64,000 bases of DNA. Origin: Coriobacteriaceae bacterium. GTDB lineage: Bacteria; Actinomycetota; Coriobacteriia; Coriobacteriales; Coriobacteriaceae. Made by a program: the position numbers and the translations under genes. Under the pieces are notes generated by a model that saw only the letters and a program-made list of their open reading frames with translations, had not been told where the DNA came from and did not search any database. This document shows, piece after piece, positions 31,746 to 45,831 of this stretch (positions are counted from its first letter, which is position 1; each line of letters opens with the position of its first letter). The DNA is taken from assembly GCA_025993015.1 (NCBI GenBank), contig DAJPFV010000001.1:1116001-1180000 (forward strand), in the 5' to 3' direction.

Positions 31746-33440
31746 ATGGCAGATGTTCATGAGCTGCTTGATACTTGGATTGCCAATGTCAAGGACGAGG
31801 AGCTCCTCGCTGAGCTCAACACGATGAAGGAGCAGGGTGACGAAGACGCCATCACCGACGCTTTCTTCCAAGATCTCGCCTTCGGTACTGCCGGTCTACG
31901 TGGCACTATCGGTGCAGGCACTAACCGTATGAATATCTATACGGTCGGTCGCGCGACGCAGGGTTTTGCTGACTATCTCAATGCGACCTTCGAGCATCCG
32001 ACGGTTGCCATCGCTCGCGATAGCCGCAATAAGGGTGAACTGTTCGTTAAGACGACGGCTGCCATTCTTGCGGCAAACGGCGTGACGGCTCTCGTGTATC
32101 CTAAGATTTCTCCCGTGCCGACGCTTTCCTGGGCCGTCCGCGACCTTAAGTGCTCCGGTGGCATTTGCATGACCGCTAGTCATAATCCGGCGCCTTATAA
32201 TGGCTATAAGGCCTATGGCCCCGACGGCTGCCAGATCACCAGTGAGGCCGCCGATGCAATTTCTAAGGCTATCGCCGAGACCGATACGTTTACCGGCGTG
32301 AAGTCCATGGACTTTGATGAGGCTCTTGAGCAGGGTCTGGTTAAATGGATCGACGACTCGTGCCTCGAGCGTTATTATGACGCCGTTCTCGCCCGCGGCG
32401 TGACTAACCTTTCTGCCGAGGAGATTGCCGGCGCACCGCTTAAGCTCGTCTACACTCCGCTCAACGGCACCGGCCTCATTCCCGTCACGACGGTGCTCGA
32501 GCGCGCTGGCATCACCGATGTCACGGTTGTTCCCGAGCAGAAGGAGCCTAACGGCGATTTCCCGACCTGCCCGTATCCTAATCCTGAGATCCGTCAGGCC
32601 ATGCAGAAGGGCATCGATCTCTGCGAGCAGGTTCACCCCGATCTGTTGCTTGCAACCGATCCCGATGCCGACCGTGTCGGCGTTGCCGTCAAGAATGGTG
32701 ACGACTACCTGCTGCTGACCGGTAACGAGATGGGCGTCCTGCTGCTCGACTATATTTGCAAGACTCGTGCCGCCCGCGGCGAGGATCTCACCAAGAAGGT
32801 TGCCGTTACTACCATCGTTTCTTCCGCTATGGTTGACGCACTGGCCGACGAGTACGGCTTTGAGCTCCGTCGCTGCCTGACGGGCTTCAAGTACATCGGC
32901 GACATCATTACCTCGCTTTTCGATGCTGGCGAGGTCGATCGCTTTATCTTCGGTTTTGAGGAGAGCTACGGCTATCTGGCCGGCGACCACGTGCGCGACA
33001 AGGACGCCGTGAGCACTTCGCTTTTGATTTGCCAGATGGCACAGTATTACAAGCTCCAGGGCAAGAACCTCGCCGATGCGATGCACGAGCTGTACGAGAA
33101 GTATGGCTACTATCACAACAAGACGATTTCGCTGAGCTATCCGGGCGCTGAGGGTGCGGCAAAGATGGCCGGCATCATGGCCGGTCTGCGCGAGAACCCG
33201 CCCGCGGAGCTCGCCGGTTCCAAGATTGAGGCCGTCGTGGATTACAACACCTGCGTGAACGGCCTGCCGAAGGCTAACGTCATTGAGTTCGATCTTGAGG
33301 GTGGCAACAAGGGTATTGTTCGTCCTTCCGGCACCGAGCCCAAGATCAAGCTGTATATCTTCGCTAAGGGCGCGGATGCCGCCGAGGCAGATGCAGCACT
33401 TGACGCGATCGAGGAATCCGGTCGCAAGCTGCTGGCATAA
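31746..33440 (+). CDS. Phosphoglucomutase/phosphomannomutase family protein
   Basis: Cytoplasmic alpha-D-phosphohexomutase of 564 residues that interconverts sugar 1- and 6-phosphates, probably glucose for cell-wall and storage polymer synthesis. All four family loops are visible: the catalytic phosphoserine loop TASHNPAPYNG (Ser near 147), the metal loop DPDADRVG, the sugar-recognition loop FEESYGY, and the phosphate-binding RPSGTEPKIK. The opening FGTAGLRG is typical of the longer bacterial type. GGAAGGA precedes ATG 31746. It is a single gene between two rRNA operons and has its own terminator. I cannot separate glucose from mannose specificity by eye. Confidence 0.92.
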   Translation: MADVHELLDTWIANVKDEELLAELNTMKEQGDEDAITDAFFQDLAFGTAGLRGTIGAGTNRMNIYTVGRATQGFADYLNATFEHPTVAIARDSRNKGELFVKTTAAILAANGVTALVYPKISPVPTLSWAVRDLKCSGGICMTASHNPAPYNGYKAYGPDGCQITSEAADAISKAIAETDTFTGVKSMDFDEALEQGLVKWIDDSCLERYYDAVLARGVTNLSAEEIAGAPLKLVYTPLNGTGLIPVTTVLERAGITDVTVVPEQKEPNGDFPTCPYPNPEIRQAMQKGIDLCEQVHPDLLLATDPDADRVGVAVKNGDDYLLLTGNEMGVLLLDYICKTRAARGEDLTKKVAVTTIVSSAMVDALADEYGFELRRCLTGFKYIGDIITSLFDAGEVDRFIFGFEESYGYLAGDHVRDKDAVSTSLLICQMAQYYKLQGKNLADAMHELYEKYGYYHNKTISLSYPGAEGAAKMAGIMAGLRENPPAELAGSKIEAVVDYNTCVNGLPKANVIEFDLEGGNKGIVRPSGTEPKIKLYIFAKGADAAEADAALDAIEESGRKLLA

Positions 33441-33474
33441 GGTATTTAAGAGTCTATTGCTATAGATGGGCGAA

Positions 33475-33509
33475 AGAGGGGATCTCGGATGCGGTCCCCT
33501 CCTGTTTTT
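33475..33509 (+). terminator. Terminator of the phosphohexomutase gene
   Basis: GAGGGGA pairs with TCCCCTC across a 12-base loop, followed by CTG and five T. Confidence 0.75.
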
Positions 33510-33864
33510 AACCAGCCAGCCGAGAGTACTTATATGTGTAGGAAATATGTACGGCCAGATTCCCGCCCGCGGGGGCCCTCCGGTCTGGCAATATATCTCC
33601 TTGCCGCGCGGCCCGGTCGGACCGGGAACCAGCGCAGGCGTGCACCTTGAGAACCGGATACTGCGAGGATGGACACTTACTTCAGTGTCGCATCCGGGCA
33701 GACATCGAACCATTTGAAATGGTCTAACTTGGATTTGTTTTTCGCAAGGCCGCCGAGAGGCGGCCCCGAGAAATTCCTTTTCCTATCTAATAGAACCATA
33801 TGAATCGAACGGAACCGATCAGCGATGGACTGAGAGGACCGGACGGGCTCGAAGCCCATTTATT
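33510..33864 (+). other. Promoter and leader region of rRNA operon 2
   Basis: Only about 48 unique bases (33510-33557) separate the upstream terminator from the shared leader, so the promoter must be compact or partly inside the repeat. AAATATG at 33543-33549 lines up at the same offset with AAATATG before operon 1, the only local similarity outside the repeat. Confidence 0.5.
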
Positions 33865-38750
<4,886 letters not shown>

Positions 38751-38895
38751 CACCTCGCGGCCCGCGGGACATGCGCTCTGAAGCGCGGTCCGGGCACGAG
38801 GATGCCCCCGAGTCACATCTTTCCTATGCGCCATGCGGCCCCCAGGGCACGCAGATATCGACCCAGGACACCGAAGATACGGTGGGCGCCGCCCA

Positions 38896-39016
38896 CCGGT
38901 CAGCGGCCAGAGCATGGGGGGCACGCCCGGTCCCGTTCCGAACCCGGAAGCTAAGCCCCATCGCGCCGAGAGTACTGCGGGGTCAGCCCGTGGGAGGCCA
39001 GGGCGCCGCTGACCGG
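38896..39016 (+). rRNA. 5S ribosomal RNA, copy 2
   Basis: Matches the operon 1 5S gene, including the helix I pairing. Confidence 0.93.
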
Positions 39017-39046
39017 TGGACGGCACCGAGCCGTGCGCTTGAACTT

Positions 39047-39080
39047 AAAAGGGGGAGGCCTCGCGGCCTCCCCCTTTTTT
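39047..39080. terminator. Terminator of rRNA operon 2
   Basis: AAAGGGGGAGGCC pairs with GGCCTCCCCCTTT over loop TCGC, with six T after it. The flanking bases differ from the operon 1 terminator. It may also stop the convergent small gene. Confidence 0.92.
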
Positions 39081-39147
39081 GCGCTAACACTTCACAATGT
39101 AGTTGCATTTCACCTGTAACCCGATTGGGCTTATGGGTAATGAGCTT

Positions 39148-39615
39148 TTATTTAAAGACAATAAATCGAATAACAAGGGCAACTGCTATGGCCACAATGA
39201 TCAAAAGCAGGATTGTCAGTCGATGCTGCTTGCGTCGTTTGCTTGACGAAACGAAGATTGATTTTCCCTGTTTTGGCGTTTCGAGATAACGAGCCGAATG
39301 CGTTAAGGTTTGCTTAGGTCGGGGGCCTCTTTGCTGCCGAGTTATGGGCGTTTTCGCCGGGTCGTCATTGATTGCGCTGTTTTTTGATAACGGTGCATCT
39401 TTCAGATATACGGGATCGCTCGATGCGACGCCCATATGCTTACGCCCCGTTTGGGCATCCTCGAGCGTTTGATATCGATTTCTCGTCACATACTCGGGCT
39501 CTGGATCATTAATGGGCTCTTGCGAGATGTGGGGGCGATGGAACCGTGGCGGCTGCGTGGAAGTATTTTCCCCCTGCGTCGGCATAAACATATTGTTCTG
39601 GTTTTGGTCGTCCAT
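39148..39615 (-). CDS. Tail-anchored small membrane protein, unknown function
   Basis: A 155-residue protein. The first 120 residues are polar, rich in Pro, Gln and Asn and probably disordered; a basic patch (SSSKRRKQHR) precedes a single C-terminal hydrophobic segment (LTILLLIIVAIAVALVIRFI) that ends the protein. This suggests a tail anchor with the N-terminus in the cytoplasm. AAAGGG lies upstream of ATG 39615. It is convergent with rRNA operon 2. I do not recognise the family. Confidence 0.7.
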   Translation of the reverse strand: MDDQNQNNMFMPTQGENTSTQPPRFHRPHISQEPINDPEPEYVTRNRYQTLEDAQTGRKHMGVASSDPVYLKDAPLSKNSAINDDPAKTPITRQQRGPRPKQTLTHSARYLETPKQGKSIFVSSSKRRKQHRLTILLLIIVAIAVALVIRFIVFK

Positions 39616-39892
39616 GATGCCCTTTAGCTCGTTACCAACAACGTGTATGCGCTCATTGTAAGCCCCTTGTTATTTGTAGCTGGGGACATACTCGTTATTT
39701 AAGCTCTGGTTCAAAGAACCTTAACCTTCTAAAAACCTGAGTCTTACGCACTTAGATATGCTTATAGTACTGGACTCAAAAAACTTTATAGTCGATGTAT
39801 ATATGAGCATCGGGTGGGCATATATAAGAGCGTCAAAAGAAGTCCCAGTCACCTAGAAGATGACTCGGCAGTCCTATAAAGGAGTGGTAAAC
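39616..39892 (+). promoter_or_regulatory. Intergenic promoter region of hsp20
   Basis: AT-rich stretch with TATAGT (39763-39768) and several TATATA-like hexamers (39799-39826). I see no CIRCE inverted repeat and no complete HspR (HAIR) repeat; ACCTGAGT near 39735 and GACTCAAA near 39773 are too far apart for HAIR. Confidence 0.4.
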
Positions 39893-40324
39893 ATGGCAAG
39901 CATGGTTCCTTATCGTTCGGTTTTTGGCGTTCGTCCCTCTGCAAGCTCGCTGTTCGATCTGTTTGATGATATGAGCGACCTGGCGAACAACTCGATTGCC
40001 TCTAAGGCGTTCCCCGTTGACGTTGAGGATAAGGGCGATGGCTATGAGGTTAAGGCTTATCTTACCGGCGTCGCCAAGGACGATATCGATGTCGAGCTTA
40101 ACGAGGGCCGTCTCTCCATTAGCGTGAATGTCGAGGAAGACGAGGAGAACGAGGGCAAGAACTTCCTGCAGAAGGAGTTCAGCTCGTACAGCGCGACGCG
40201 TGGTGTGTACCTGAAGGATGCTTCGAGCGAGGGTCTCTCGGCTAAGTACGCCGACGGCATCCTTACCGTTACGGTTCCCAAGATCGTCGAGAAGAAGAAC
40301 GTTACGAAGATCTCCATCGACTAA
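39893..40324 (+). CDS. Small heat-shock protein, Hsp20 family
   Basis: ATP-independent chaperone of 143 residues that holds unfolding proteins in the cytoplasm. The alpha-crystallin domain spans about residues 40-143, opening FPVDVEDKGDGYEVKAYL and ending YADGILTVTVPK, which contains the conserved A/G-x-IL-V motif. I chose ATG 39893 because AAAGGAG lies nine bases upstream; the frame is open for 11 more codons. It is a single-gene unit with its own terminator. Heat regulation is expected, but no known heat-shock operator is visible. Confidence 0.93.
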   Translation: MASMVPYRSVFGVRPSASSLFDLFDDMSDLANNSIASKAFPVDVEDKGDGYEVKAYLTGVAKDDIDVELNEGRLSISVNVEEDEENEGKNFLQKEFSSYSATRGVYLKDASSEGLSAKYADGILTVTVPKIVEKKNVTKISID

Positions 40325-40357
40325 CTTCGTTGGTGTTCTGCGCTATTAAAAGATAAC

Positions 40358-40392
40358 AAAAGGGGCTGGGAAGCGATTCCCGGCCCCTTTTG
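40358..40392. terminator. Terminator between hsp20 and the MBL gene
   Basis: AAAGGGGCTGGGAA pairs with TTCCCGGCCCCTTTT; it can work on both strands between these convergent genes. Confidence 0.88.
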
Positions 40393-40406
40393 CTGTCTAG
40401 GACAGT

Positions 40407-41216
40407 CTATTGAATGGTTGCTGGCCGATGCTGGCTTGCGGGGCGTATCGAGAGTTTTCGCGATCCTTGGAGAAGGGTGGCGGAGCTGCCGACCTCGTCA
40501 TCCAGGGTTGCTGCTAGAGCTTTGGCATAGCTTTTGACGGTAAGGCTCGGACGATTGTTATCTTGACTGATATGCATGGCAATGAGCTGTTCGGTGCGCT
40601 CGGTAACAAGTTCGCGCGCGGCTTCGGCGGCTTGGTCGTTGGAGAGGTGTCCCCTTGCAGACAGGATGCGCTCCTGAAGAAAGCGGGGATATTCTCCCTC
40701 GCGCAGCATGGTCACATCGTGGTTGCTTTCGAGCGCGAGGACTCGACAATCTTTGAGGGTGTTCATGGCTTGGCTCGATAGCTCTCCGGTGTCGGTGGCA
40801 AAGCCAATGGAATCATCGGGGGCGTCGAATCGATAGCCGACTGGATTGATGACATCGTGTGATGTTGAGTAGGTTTGCACGTGGATGCCGGCAATGGACA
40901 GGGTGTCACCGGGATCGAATTCCTCGACAGGCAGATGCGAAAGATTTTCTTTGCTCGAAAGTGTGCCCCTGCTGGCAAAGAGGGGACCGTGCCAGTGCTT
41001 GCACCAAACATCGAGGCCCTTGATGTGATCGCTATGCTCATGAGTAATGAGAAGAGCCGAGACGTTGTCTGCCGAGAGTCCCAGTTCTGCCATGCGCTTT
41101 AATGTCTCGCGGCGAGAAAGACCGTCGTCAATCATGATGAGCCCTCGGGGGCCTTCGATGAGTGCGCAGTTGCCTTTTGAGCCGCTGCCAAGGATGTGAA
41201 GGTGCAGACGAGACAT
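40407..41216 (-). CDS. MBL-fold metal-dependent hydrolase, WalJ/YycJ-like
   Basis: A 269-residue metallo-beta-lactamase-fold protein, probably a cytoplasmic phosphodiesterase or nuclease. It has the opening LHILGSGSKGNCALIEG, the metal motif THEHSDHIKGL (His near 62-67), TSHDVINPVGYRF and GFATDTGEL, then RGHLSNDQAAE and LIAMHISQDNN. I chose ATG 41216 because the family starts with this short segment; the frame's first ATG at 41297 would place the protein across the tilS start. It is divergent from tilS with 48 bases between. YycJ belongs to the walRK operon in Firmicutes; here it stands alone. Confidence 0.87.
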   Translation of the reverse strand: MSRLHLHILGSGSKGNCALIEGPRGLIMIDDGLSRRETLKRMAELGLSADNVSALLITHEHSDHIKGLDVWCKHWHGPLFASRGTLSSKENLSHLPVEEFDPGDTLSIAGIHVQTYSTSHDVINPVGYRFDAPDDSIGFATDTGELSSQAMNTLKDCRVLALESNHDVTMLREGEYPRFLQERILSARGHLSNDQAAEAARELVTERTEQLIAMHISQDNNRPSLTVKSYAKALAATLDDEVGSSATLLQGSRKLSIRPASQHRPATIQ

Positions 41217-41264
41217 AAGATTCCAAAGGATACAATGGGTGCGAACGAATAGAGGAGGAAGCAA

Positions 41265-42806
41265 ATGCCAACGGTATCTCAGCATTATGGACACCATGCT
41301 GCGTCGTGGGCCGATGATAAAGCCCTGGCAACGCGGCAGACGGCTGCCCCCGTGGTGCTCATGGTATCAGGTGGTGCGGACTCGACGGCTTTGCTCCTTA
41401 TGGCGTGCACATCAAAGTTGGATATTCTGGATGGGCGTGGTGTAGCCCCCATCGCGCGTGAGCGACTGCACGTGCTGCACGTGAACCATCATCTGCGCGG
41501 CGAGGCATCCGATGGCGACGAGGCCTTTGTGCGCGGCCTATGCGCGCAATATGGTCTACCGCTGTGTGTTGAGCATGCCTATTTTGATGATGAATCGGGC
41601 AATATCGAGGCGGCTGCCCGCGAGGTGCGCTATGCCGCGGCGCGGAGGTATGTTCGCGAGCTCTGCGCCCAGACGGGGGCACCGCGAACGGCGGCTCGTA
41701 TCTGCACTGCGCACACGTCTTCTGATCGGGCGGAAACGTTTTTGATGAACGCGATTAAGGGTTCGGGGTCCGCTGGTCTATCGAGCATTCCTCGCCGGAG
41801 GAATATCGTGGTGCGTCCCTTGCTCGACCTGACTCATGATGAGCTCGTAGGCTATCTGCAGGTGCATGGTCAGCCGTGGCGAGAGGACGAGAGCAACGAG
41901 GACGTGTCGTACTTGCGTAACTACGTGCGCCATCGGGTGATGCCGGTGGTGGCGCAGCGTAACGCGAGCGTCTGTAAGACGATTGGCGCCGCCTGCGAGA
42001 TCTTAGGCGATGAGGACGCCTTTCTTTCCCAGCTTTCCGCGCAGGCGTTTCGAAGCTGCCTGCGTAAGGAGGCGGCGGGTGCACTGGTCCTTGACGCTCG
42101 CCGACTGGCCGCGGCCGAGGTGGTGATTGCTCGGCGCATGGTGCGACTGGCAATTAAGCGTATCGACCCCGACGCTCGCCCGGAGATGCGGCATGTGGAG
42201 CGCGTGCTTGCCTGTGTCGCCGAAGGCTCGGGTTCGGTCACGCTGCCGGCGGGAATCGATGTGCGCGTGGAGTTTGGCATGCTGTCATTCAAGGCCCCGG
42301 CGGCGCGCGAGGGGTTAGTTGCCGATTGGGTCACCATTCCCGGTCGATTGCCGCTGGGGGCGGGCCGCATCCTGGTGGCAGAGCCGATAGCCGTCGAGCC
42401 GGGGTGTGATATTGTGCGCCGTGCCCGCGAACTTGCGGGTGCCGGAGGGGTGGTCGCTATGGTGGATGCAGCGACGCTGGGCTTTGCCGATCGCGATAGC
42501 GAACGGATGCTCGCCGGCTCGCGCGGGGAGATTCCCGCCGAGGCGCGTTTGGCGCGTCTGTGGGTAGACGGTCCCGCGCCGGGGGATGTGATGTGTCCGT
42601 TGGGCATGAGTGGGCGAAGTAAGAAGGTGTCCGACCTGCTCAACGAGGCTCGTATTCCCGTTTCTGAGCGCGCAGGCGTTCCTGTGGTGAGAACGGCTCC
42701 GGGAGGTGCCGTAGTATGGGTCGCAGGCGTTCGCACGGACGAGCGTTTTAAATGCACGGCCGCAACGCGCGTGGCGTATCTGCTTCGCGTGGTCGATGCG
42801 GAATAG
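41265..42806 (+). CDS. tilS: tRNA(Ile)-lysidine synthetase
   Basis: Essential enzyme that attaches lysine to C34 of tRNA-Ile(CAU) using ATP, changing its reading from AUG to AUA. The 513 residues show the PP-loop SGGADSTALLLM (near 35), HVNHHLRGEASDGDE, TAHTSSDRAETFLMN and RPLLDLTHDELVGYL. The C-terminal part carries the tRNA-binding domains, ending MCPLGMSGRSKKVSDLL. GAGGAGG precedes ATG 41265, and TACAAT at 41231 may be its -10 box. It begins the tilS-hpt-ftsH order known from many Gram-positive bacteria, although 147 bases separate it from hpt. Confidence 0.94.
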   Translation: MPTVSQHYGHHAASWADDKALATRQTAAPVVLMVSGGADSTALLLMACTSKLDILDGRGVAPIARERLHVLHVNHHLRGEASDGDEAFVRGLCAQYGLPLCVEHAYFDDESGNIEAAAREVRYAAARRYVRELCAQTGAPRTAARICTAHTSSDRAETFLMNAIKGSGSAGLSSIPRRRNIVVRPLLDLTHDELVGYLQVHGQPWREDESNEDVSYLRNYVRHRVMPVVAQRNASVCKTIGAACEILGDEDAFLSQLSAQAFRSCLRKEAAGALVLDARRLAAAEVVIARRMVRLAIKRIDPDARPEMRHVERVLACVAEGSGSVTLPAGIDVRVEFGMLSFKAPAAREGLVADWVTIPGRLPLGAGRILVAEPIAVEPGCDIVRRARELAGAGGVVAMVDAATLGFADRDSERMLAGSRGEIPAEARLARLWVDGPAPGDVMCPLGMSGRSKKVSDLLNEARIPVSERAGVPVVRTAPGGAVVWVAGVRTDERFKCTAATRVAYLLRVVDAE

Positions 42807-42953
42807 CGTCCCACGCCAGCTATTCTGTGCGACGTTGACGGTATTCCCGCGCTGATGGCGTATGGGCTGGAAAATATACCCCGTGCGCTGCTAGAATGTG
42901 AAGTTCGCGTCCGTACGGCGGTGTGTGGGCGATAAGCACAAGAAAGGGTTGTC

Positions 42954-43502
42954 ATGGCTTCTCAACATCCGGATATCGAGAAGGTTCTGTTTACGCAGGA
43001 GGATATCGACGGTATCGTCTCTCGCCTAGGCGAGCAGATTACTCGCGACTACGCGGGTAAGGATCTGGTGCTGATTGCGGTCCTGCGCGGCGCCGTGGTC
43101 TTTATGGGCGACCTGATGCGCAAGATCGAGCTGCCGACCAACATCGATTTCATGGCTGTTTCGAGCTATGGCGACGGTGTGAAGTCCTCGGGTATCGTGC
43201 GTATCATTAAGGACCTGGATATCGACATCCGCGGTCGCGACGTGCTGATCGTCGAGGACATTCTGGACTCGGGCCTGACGCTCAAGTATCTGATGAAGAA
43301 CCTCGAGAGCCGCAAGCCCGCTTCTCTGGAGGTCGCCGCCTTCCTGTGGAAGGACGTTGAGGACCGTACCTCGGCCATCACGCCCAAGTATGTTGGAACC
43401 CATTGCCCCGATGCCTTTGTGGTGGGCTACGGCCTCGATTATGCCGAGCGCTATCGTAACCTTCCGTATCTGGGCATTTTGAAACCGGAGGTTTATTCGT
43501 AA
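42954..43502 (+). CDS. hpt: Hypoxanthine phosphoribosyltransferase
   Basis: Purine-salvage enzyme of 182 residues that makes IMP (and usually GMP) from free base and PRPP. The PRPP loop is seen as VLIVEDILDSGLTLKYL, preceded by LRGAVVFMGDLMRKI and MAVSSYGDG, and followed by the base-pocket segment FVVGYGLDYAERYRNLPYLG. GAAAGGG lies before ATG 42954. It ends one base before ftsH, so the two are coupled. Confidence 0.95.
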   Translation: MASQHPDIEKVLFTQEDIDGIVSRLGEQITRDYAGKDLVLIAVLRGAVVFMGDLMRKIELPTNIDFMAVSSYGDGVKSSGIVRIIKDLDIDIRGRDVLIVEDILDSGLTLKYLMKNLESRKPASLEVAAFLWKDVEDRTSAITPKYVGTHCPDAFVVGYGLDYAERYRNLPYLGILKPEVYS

Positions 43503-43503
43503 G

Positions 43504-45642
43504 ATGCCCGACGACCGTAACGATAACAATTCCCAGACTCCCCGGGAGCCTAAGATCCCGGGGGTGCCCGGAGGCAAGAAGCCCACGCGTACGGGCTGGC
43601 TGTATTTTATTTTGGCTTGCGCGCTTCTGGGCTACGCCTTCTTTAACATGGGCTCCGGCTTTGCCAATTCCAGCAATACCGTAAAGCTCGCAACGAGCGA
43701 GATGGTCAACGCCATTAAGCAGGATCGCGTCGAAGATTTGACCTATACGGTTCAAGACGGAAGCGTGACGGGTCATTACTGGAAGACGAAGAAGGACAAG
43801 GGCGATACGAGCGAGCTCAAGGGCTTCTCCTCGACCTATGTCGGCTCCGATTCGCTTGCCGAGCTTATGGCGGAGCACCCCGATACCAAGTACATCGTCA
43901 ACACCAATGACCCCGATTTTTGGGGCGACTTGGCGATGAGCGTGCTTCCGACGATTGCCCTGATCGCCATCATGTTCTACTTTATGCGCCAGATGATGGG
44001 CGCCAACAACAGGAACATGCAGTCTGGCAAGACCAACGCCAAGACCAACGAGGCCACGCGCCCCAAGGTCAAGTTTGAAGACGTTGCCGGCGTGGACGAG
44101 GCAGTCGAGGAGCTCGAGGAGATTCGTGACTTTTTGAGCGATCCAGATCGCTATCGCAGGCTGGGCGCCAAGATCCCGCGTGGCGTGTTGCTGGTGGGCC
44201 CTCCGGGCACCGGTAAAACGCTGCTGGCCAAGGCTGTTGCCGGCGAGGCGGGCGTGCCGTTCTTTAGCATCTCGGGTTCCGACTTTGTCGAGATGTTCGT
44301 GGGTGTCGGCGCCAGCCGCGTGCGTGACCTCTTTAAGGAGGCCAAGTCCCAGGCTCCGTCGATCATCTTCATCGATGAGATCGATGCTGTGGGACGCCAG
44401 CGCGGAGCTGGCTTGGGCGGCGGTCACGACGAGCGCGAGCAGACGCTCAACCAGCTGCTGGTCGAGATGGACGGTTTTGAGGAGAGCGAGTCGGTCATCC
44501 TGATTGCTGCGACCAACCGTCCTGACATCTTGGATCCGGCATTGCTGCGTCCCGGTCGTTTTGACCGTCAGGTCACGGTCGACCGTCCGGATGTGAAGGG
44601 CCGCGAGCAGATTTTGCGCGTGCATGCCGAGAACAAGCCGATGGACGAGGACGTGAAGTTTGAGAAGCTCGCCCAGATGACCGTTGGCTTCACCGGCGCC
44701 GATCTGGCAAATCTGCTCAACGAGTCTGCGCTGCTGGCCGCTCGCCGTCATCGTTCCGTGATCTCGATGGACGAGGTCGAGGAATCGATGGAGCGCGTGA
44801 TTGCCGGACCGCAGCGCAAGGGTCGCGTGATGACCGAGGCCGAGCGCACCACGATTGCCTACCACGAGAGCGGTCACGCCCTGGTGGGCCACATCCTGGA
44901 GCACTCCGATCCGGTTCACAAGATCTCGATCGTCAGTCGCGGCCAGGCGCTGGGCTACACGCTGCAGCTTCCGCAGGAGGACCACTTCCTCAAGACCAAG
45001 AACGAGATGCTCGACGAGCTTGCCGTGTTCTTGGGCGGTCGCGTTGCCGAGGAGCTCATGTGTGACGACATCACGTCGGGCGCGAGCAACGACCTGGAGC
45101 GCGCGACCAAGATGGCGCGCGAGATGGTCACGCGCCTGGGCATGAGCGAGGAGCTTGGAACGCAGGTGTTTGGTGAGGCGCAGCATCAGGTATTCCTGGG
45201 CCGCGACTATGCCGATCATCAGGATTACTCCGAGGAGACGGCGCGCCGCATCGATATCGAGGTTCAGCGCATTATGCGTGAGGCCCATCGTCGTGCGGCC
45301 GAGATTTTGGATGCCCGTCGCGATCAGCTTGACCTGATGGCGAAGGTGCTGCTTGAGCGTGAGACCGTCGAGGGTGACGCCGTAAACGCCCTGCTCGACA
45401 ACAAGTGGGACGCCTACCTTGAGCGTGAGGGCGATATCCTGGCGGCCAAGGAGGAGCGCAATGCCAAGGCGGCCGGCATGCCGGCCAAGAAGCGTGCGCC
45501 TCGCATGAGCGAGGAGGAACTGGCGGCTGATGCTGCGGCCTTTGCACAGGCGGCCATGCAGGAAGATGCCGAAGCCGCATCCGATGATGCCGGCGATGAC
45601 TGTGCCGCCAATGCCGGTGCCGACACCGACGCCGACAAATAG
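43504..45642 (+). CDS. ftsH: ATP-dependent zinc metalloprotease FtsH
   Basis: Membrane-anchored AAA+ protease of 712 residues that degrades misfolded and regulatory membrane proteins as a hexamer. Membrane segments lie at about residues 31-50 and 139-160, with a short extracytoplasmic domain between. The AAA module has Walker A GPPGTGKT (about 232), Walker B IIFIDEIDAVG and the second region of homology ATNRPDILDPALLRPGRFD. The zinc site HESGH lies at about 454. The acidic, Ala-rich tail after residue 650 is variable in the family. It directly follows hpt by one base. Confidence 0.97.
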   Translation: MPDDRNDNNSQTPREPKIPGVPGGKKPTRTGWLYFILACALLGYAFFNMGSGFANSSNTVKLATSEMVNAIKQDRVEDLTYTVQDGSVTGHYWKTKKDKGDTSELKGFSSTYVGSDSLAELMAEHPDTKYIVNTNDPDFWGDLAMSVLPTIALIAIMFYFMRQMMGANNRNMQSGKTNAKTNEATRPKVKFEDVAGVDEAVEELEEIRDFLSDPDRYRRLGAKIPRGVLLVGPPGTGKTLLAKAVAGEAGVPFFSISGSDFVEMFVGVGASRVRDLFKEAKSQAPSIIFIDEIDAVGRQRGAGLGGGHDEREQTLNQLLVEMDGFEESESVILIAATNRPDILDPALLRPGRFDRQVTVDRPDVKGREQILRVHAENKPMDEDVKFEKLAQMTVGFTGADLANLLNESALLAARRHRSVISMDEVEESMERVIAGPQRKGRVMTEAERTTIAYHESGHALVGHILEHSDPVHKISIVSRGQALGYTLQLPQEDHFLKTKNEMLDELAVFLGGRVAEELMCDDITSGASNDLERATKMAREMVTRLGMSEELGTQVFGEAQHQVFLGRDYADHQDYSEETARRIDIEVQRIMREAHRRAAEILDARRDQLDLMAKVLLERETVEGDAVNALLDNKWDAYLEREGDILAAKEERNAKAAGMPAKKRAPRMSEEELAADAAAFAQAAMQEDAEAASDDAGDDCAANAGADTDADK

Positions 45643-45656
45643 CCTTTGTGGCGAAA

Positions 45657-45690
45657 GCCTCTGCGGGGAAACCTGCGGAGGCTATTTCTT
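45657..45690 (+). terminator. Probable terminator of the hpt-ftsH unit
   Basis: AGCCTCTGCGGG pairs with CCTGCGGAGGCT (two G-T pairs) over AAA, followed by a broken T run. Confidence 0.7.
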
Positions 45691-45710
45691 TTGAGCGATA
45701 TGGGGCCATC

Positions 45711-45772
45711 TGTTGATTGGGGACAGACTTAAATGAGCGTTTTCACGCATTTAAGTCTGTCCCCAATCAACA
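45711..45772. repeat. 62-bp palindromic element
   Basis: A perfect 25-base arm beginning TGTTGATTGGGGACAGAC (45711-45735) is repeated in reverse at 45748-45772, with 12 bases between. No coding role; it has no T run and stands just behind the ftsH terminator. Its form suggests a mobile or extragenic palindromic repeat. Confidence 0.85.
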
Positions 45773-45831
45773 TTGCTGCGGCGCTTTGCTCGGCTAAAGC
45801 GTACAATAGCGCCTATGCGAAAGGGGAACAG

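Noticed and set aside
39730..39782. HspR (HAIR) or CIRCE element before hsp20
   Set aside because: The half-site-like pieces are too far apart for HAIR, and the CIRCE halves are absent.
43378..45288. A 636-codon reverse-strand open frame opposite ftsH
   Set aside because: ftsH is unambiguous on the other strand, and the frame has no family motif.
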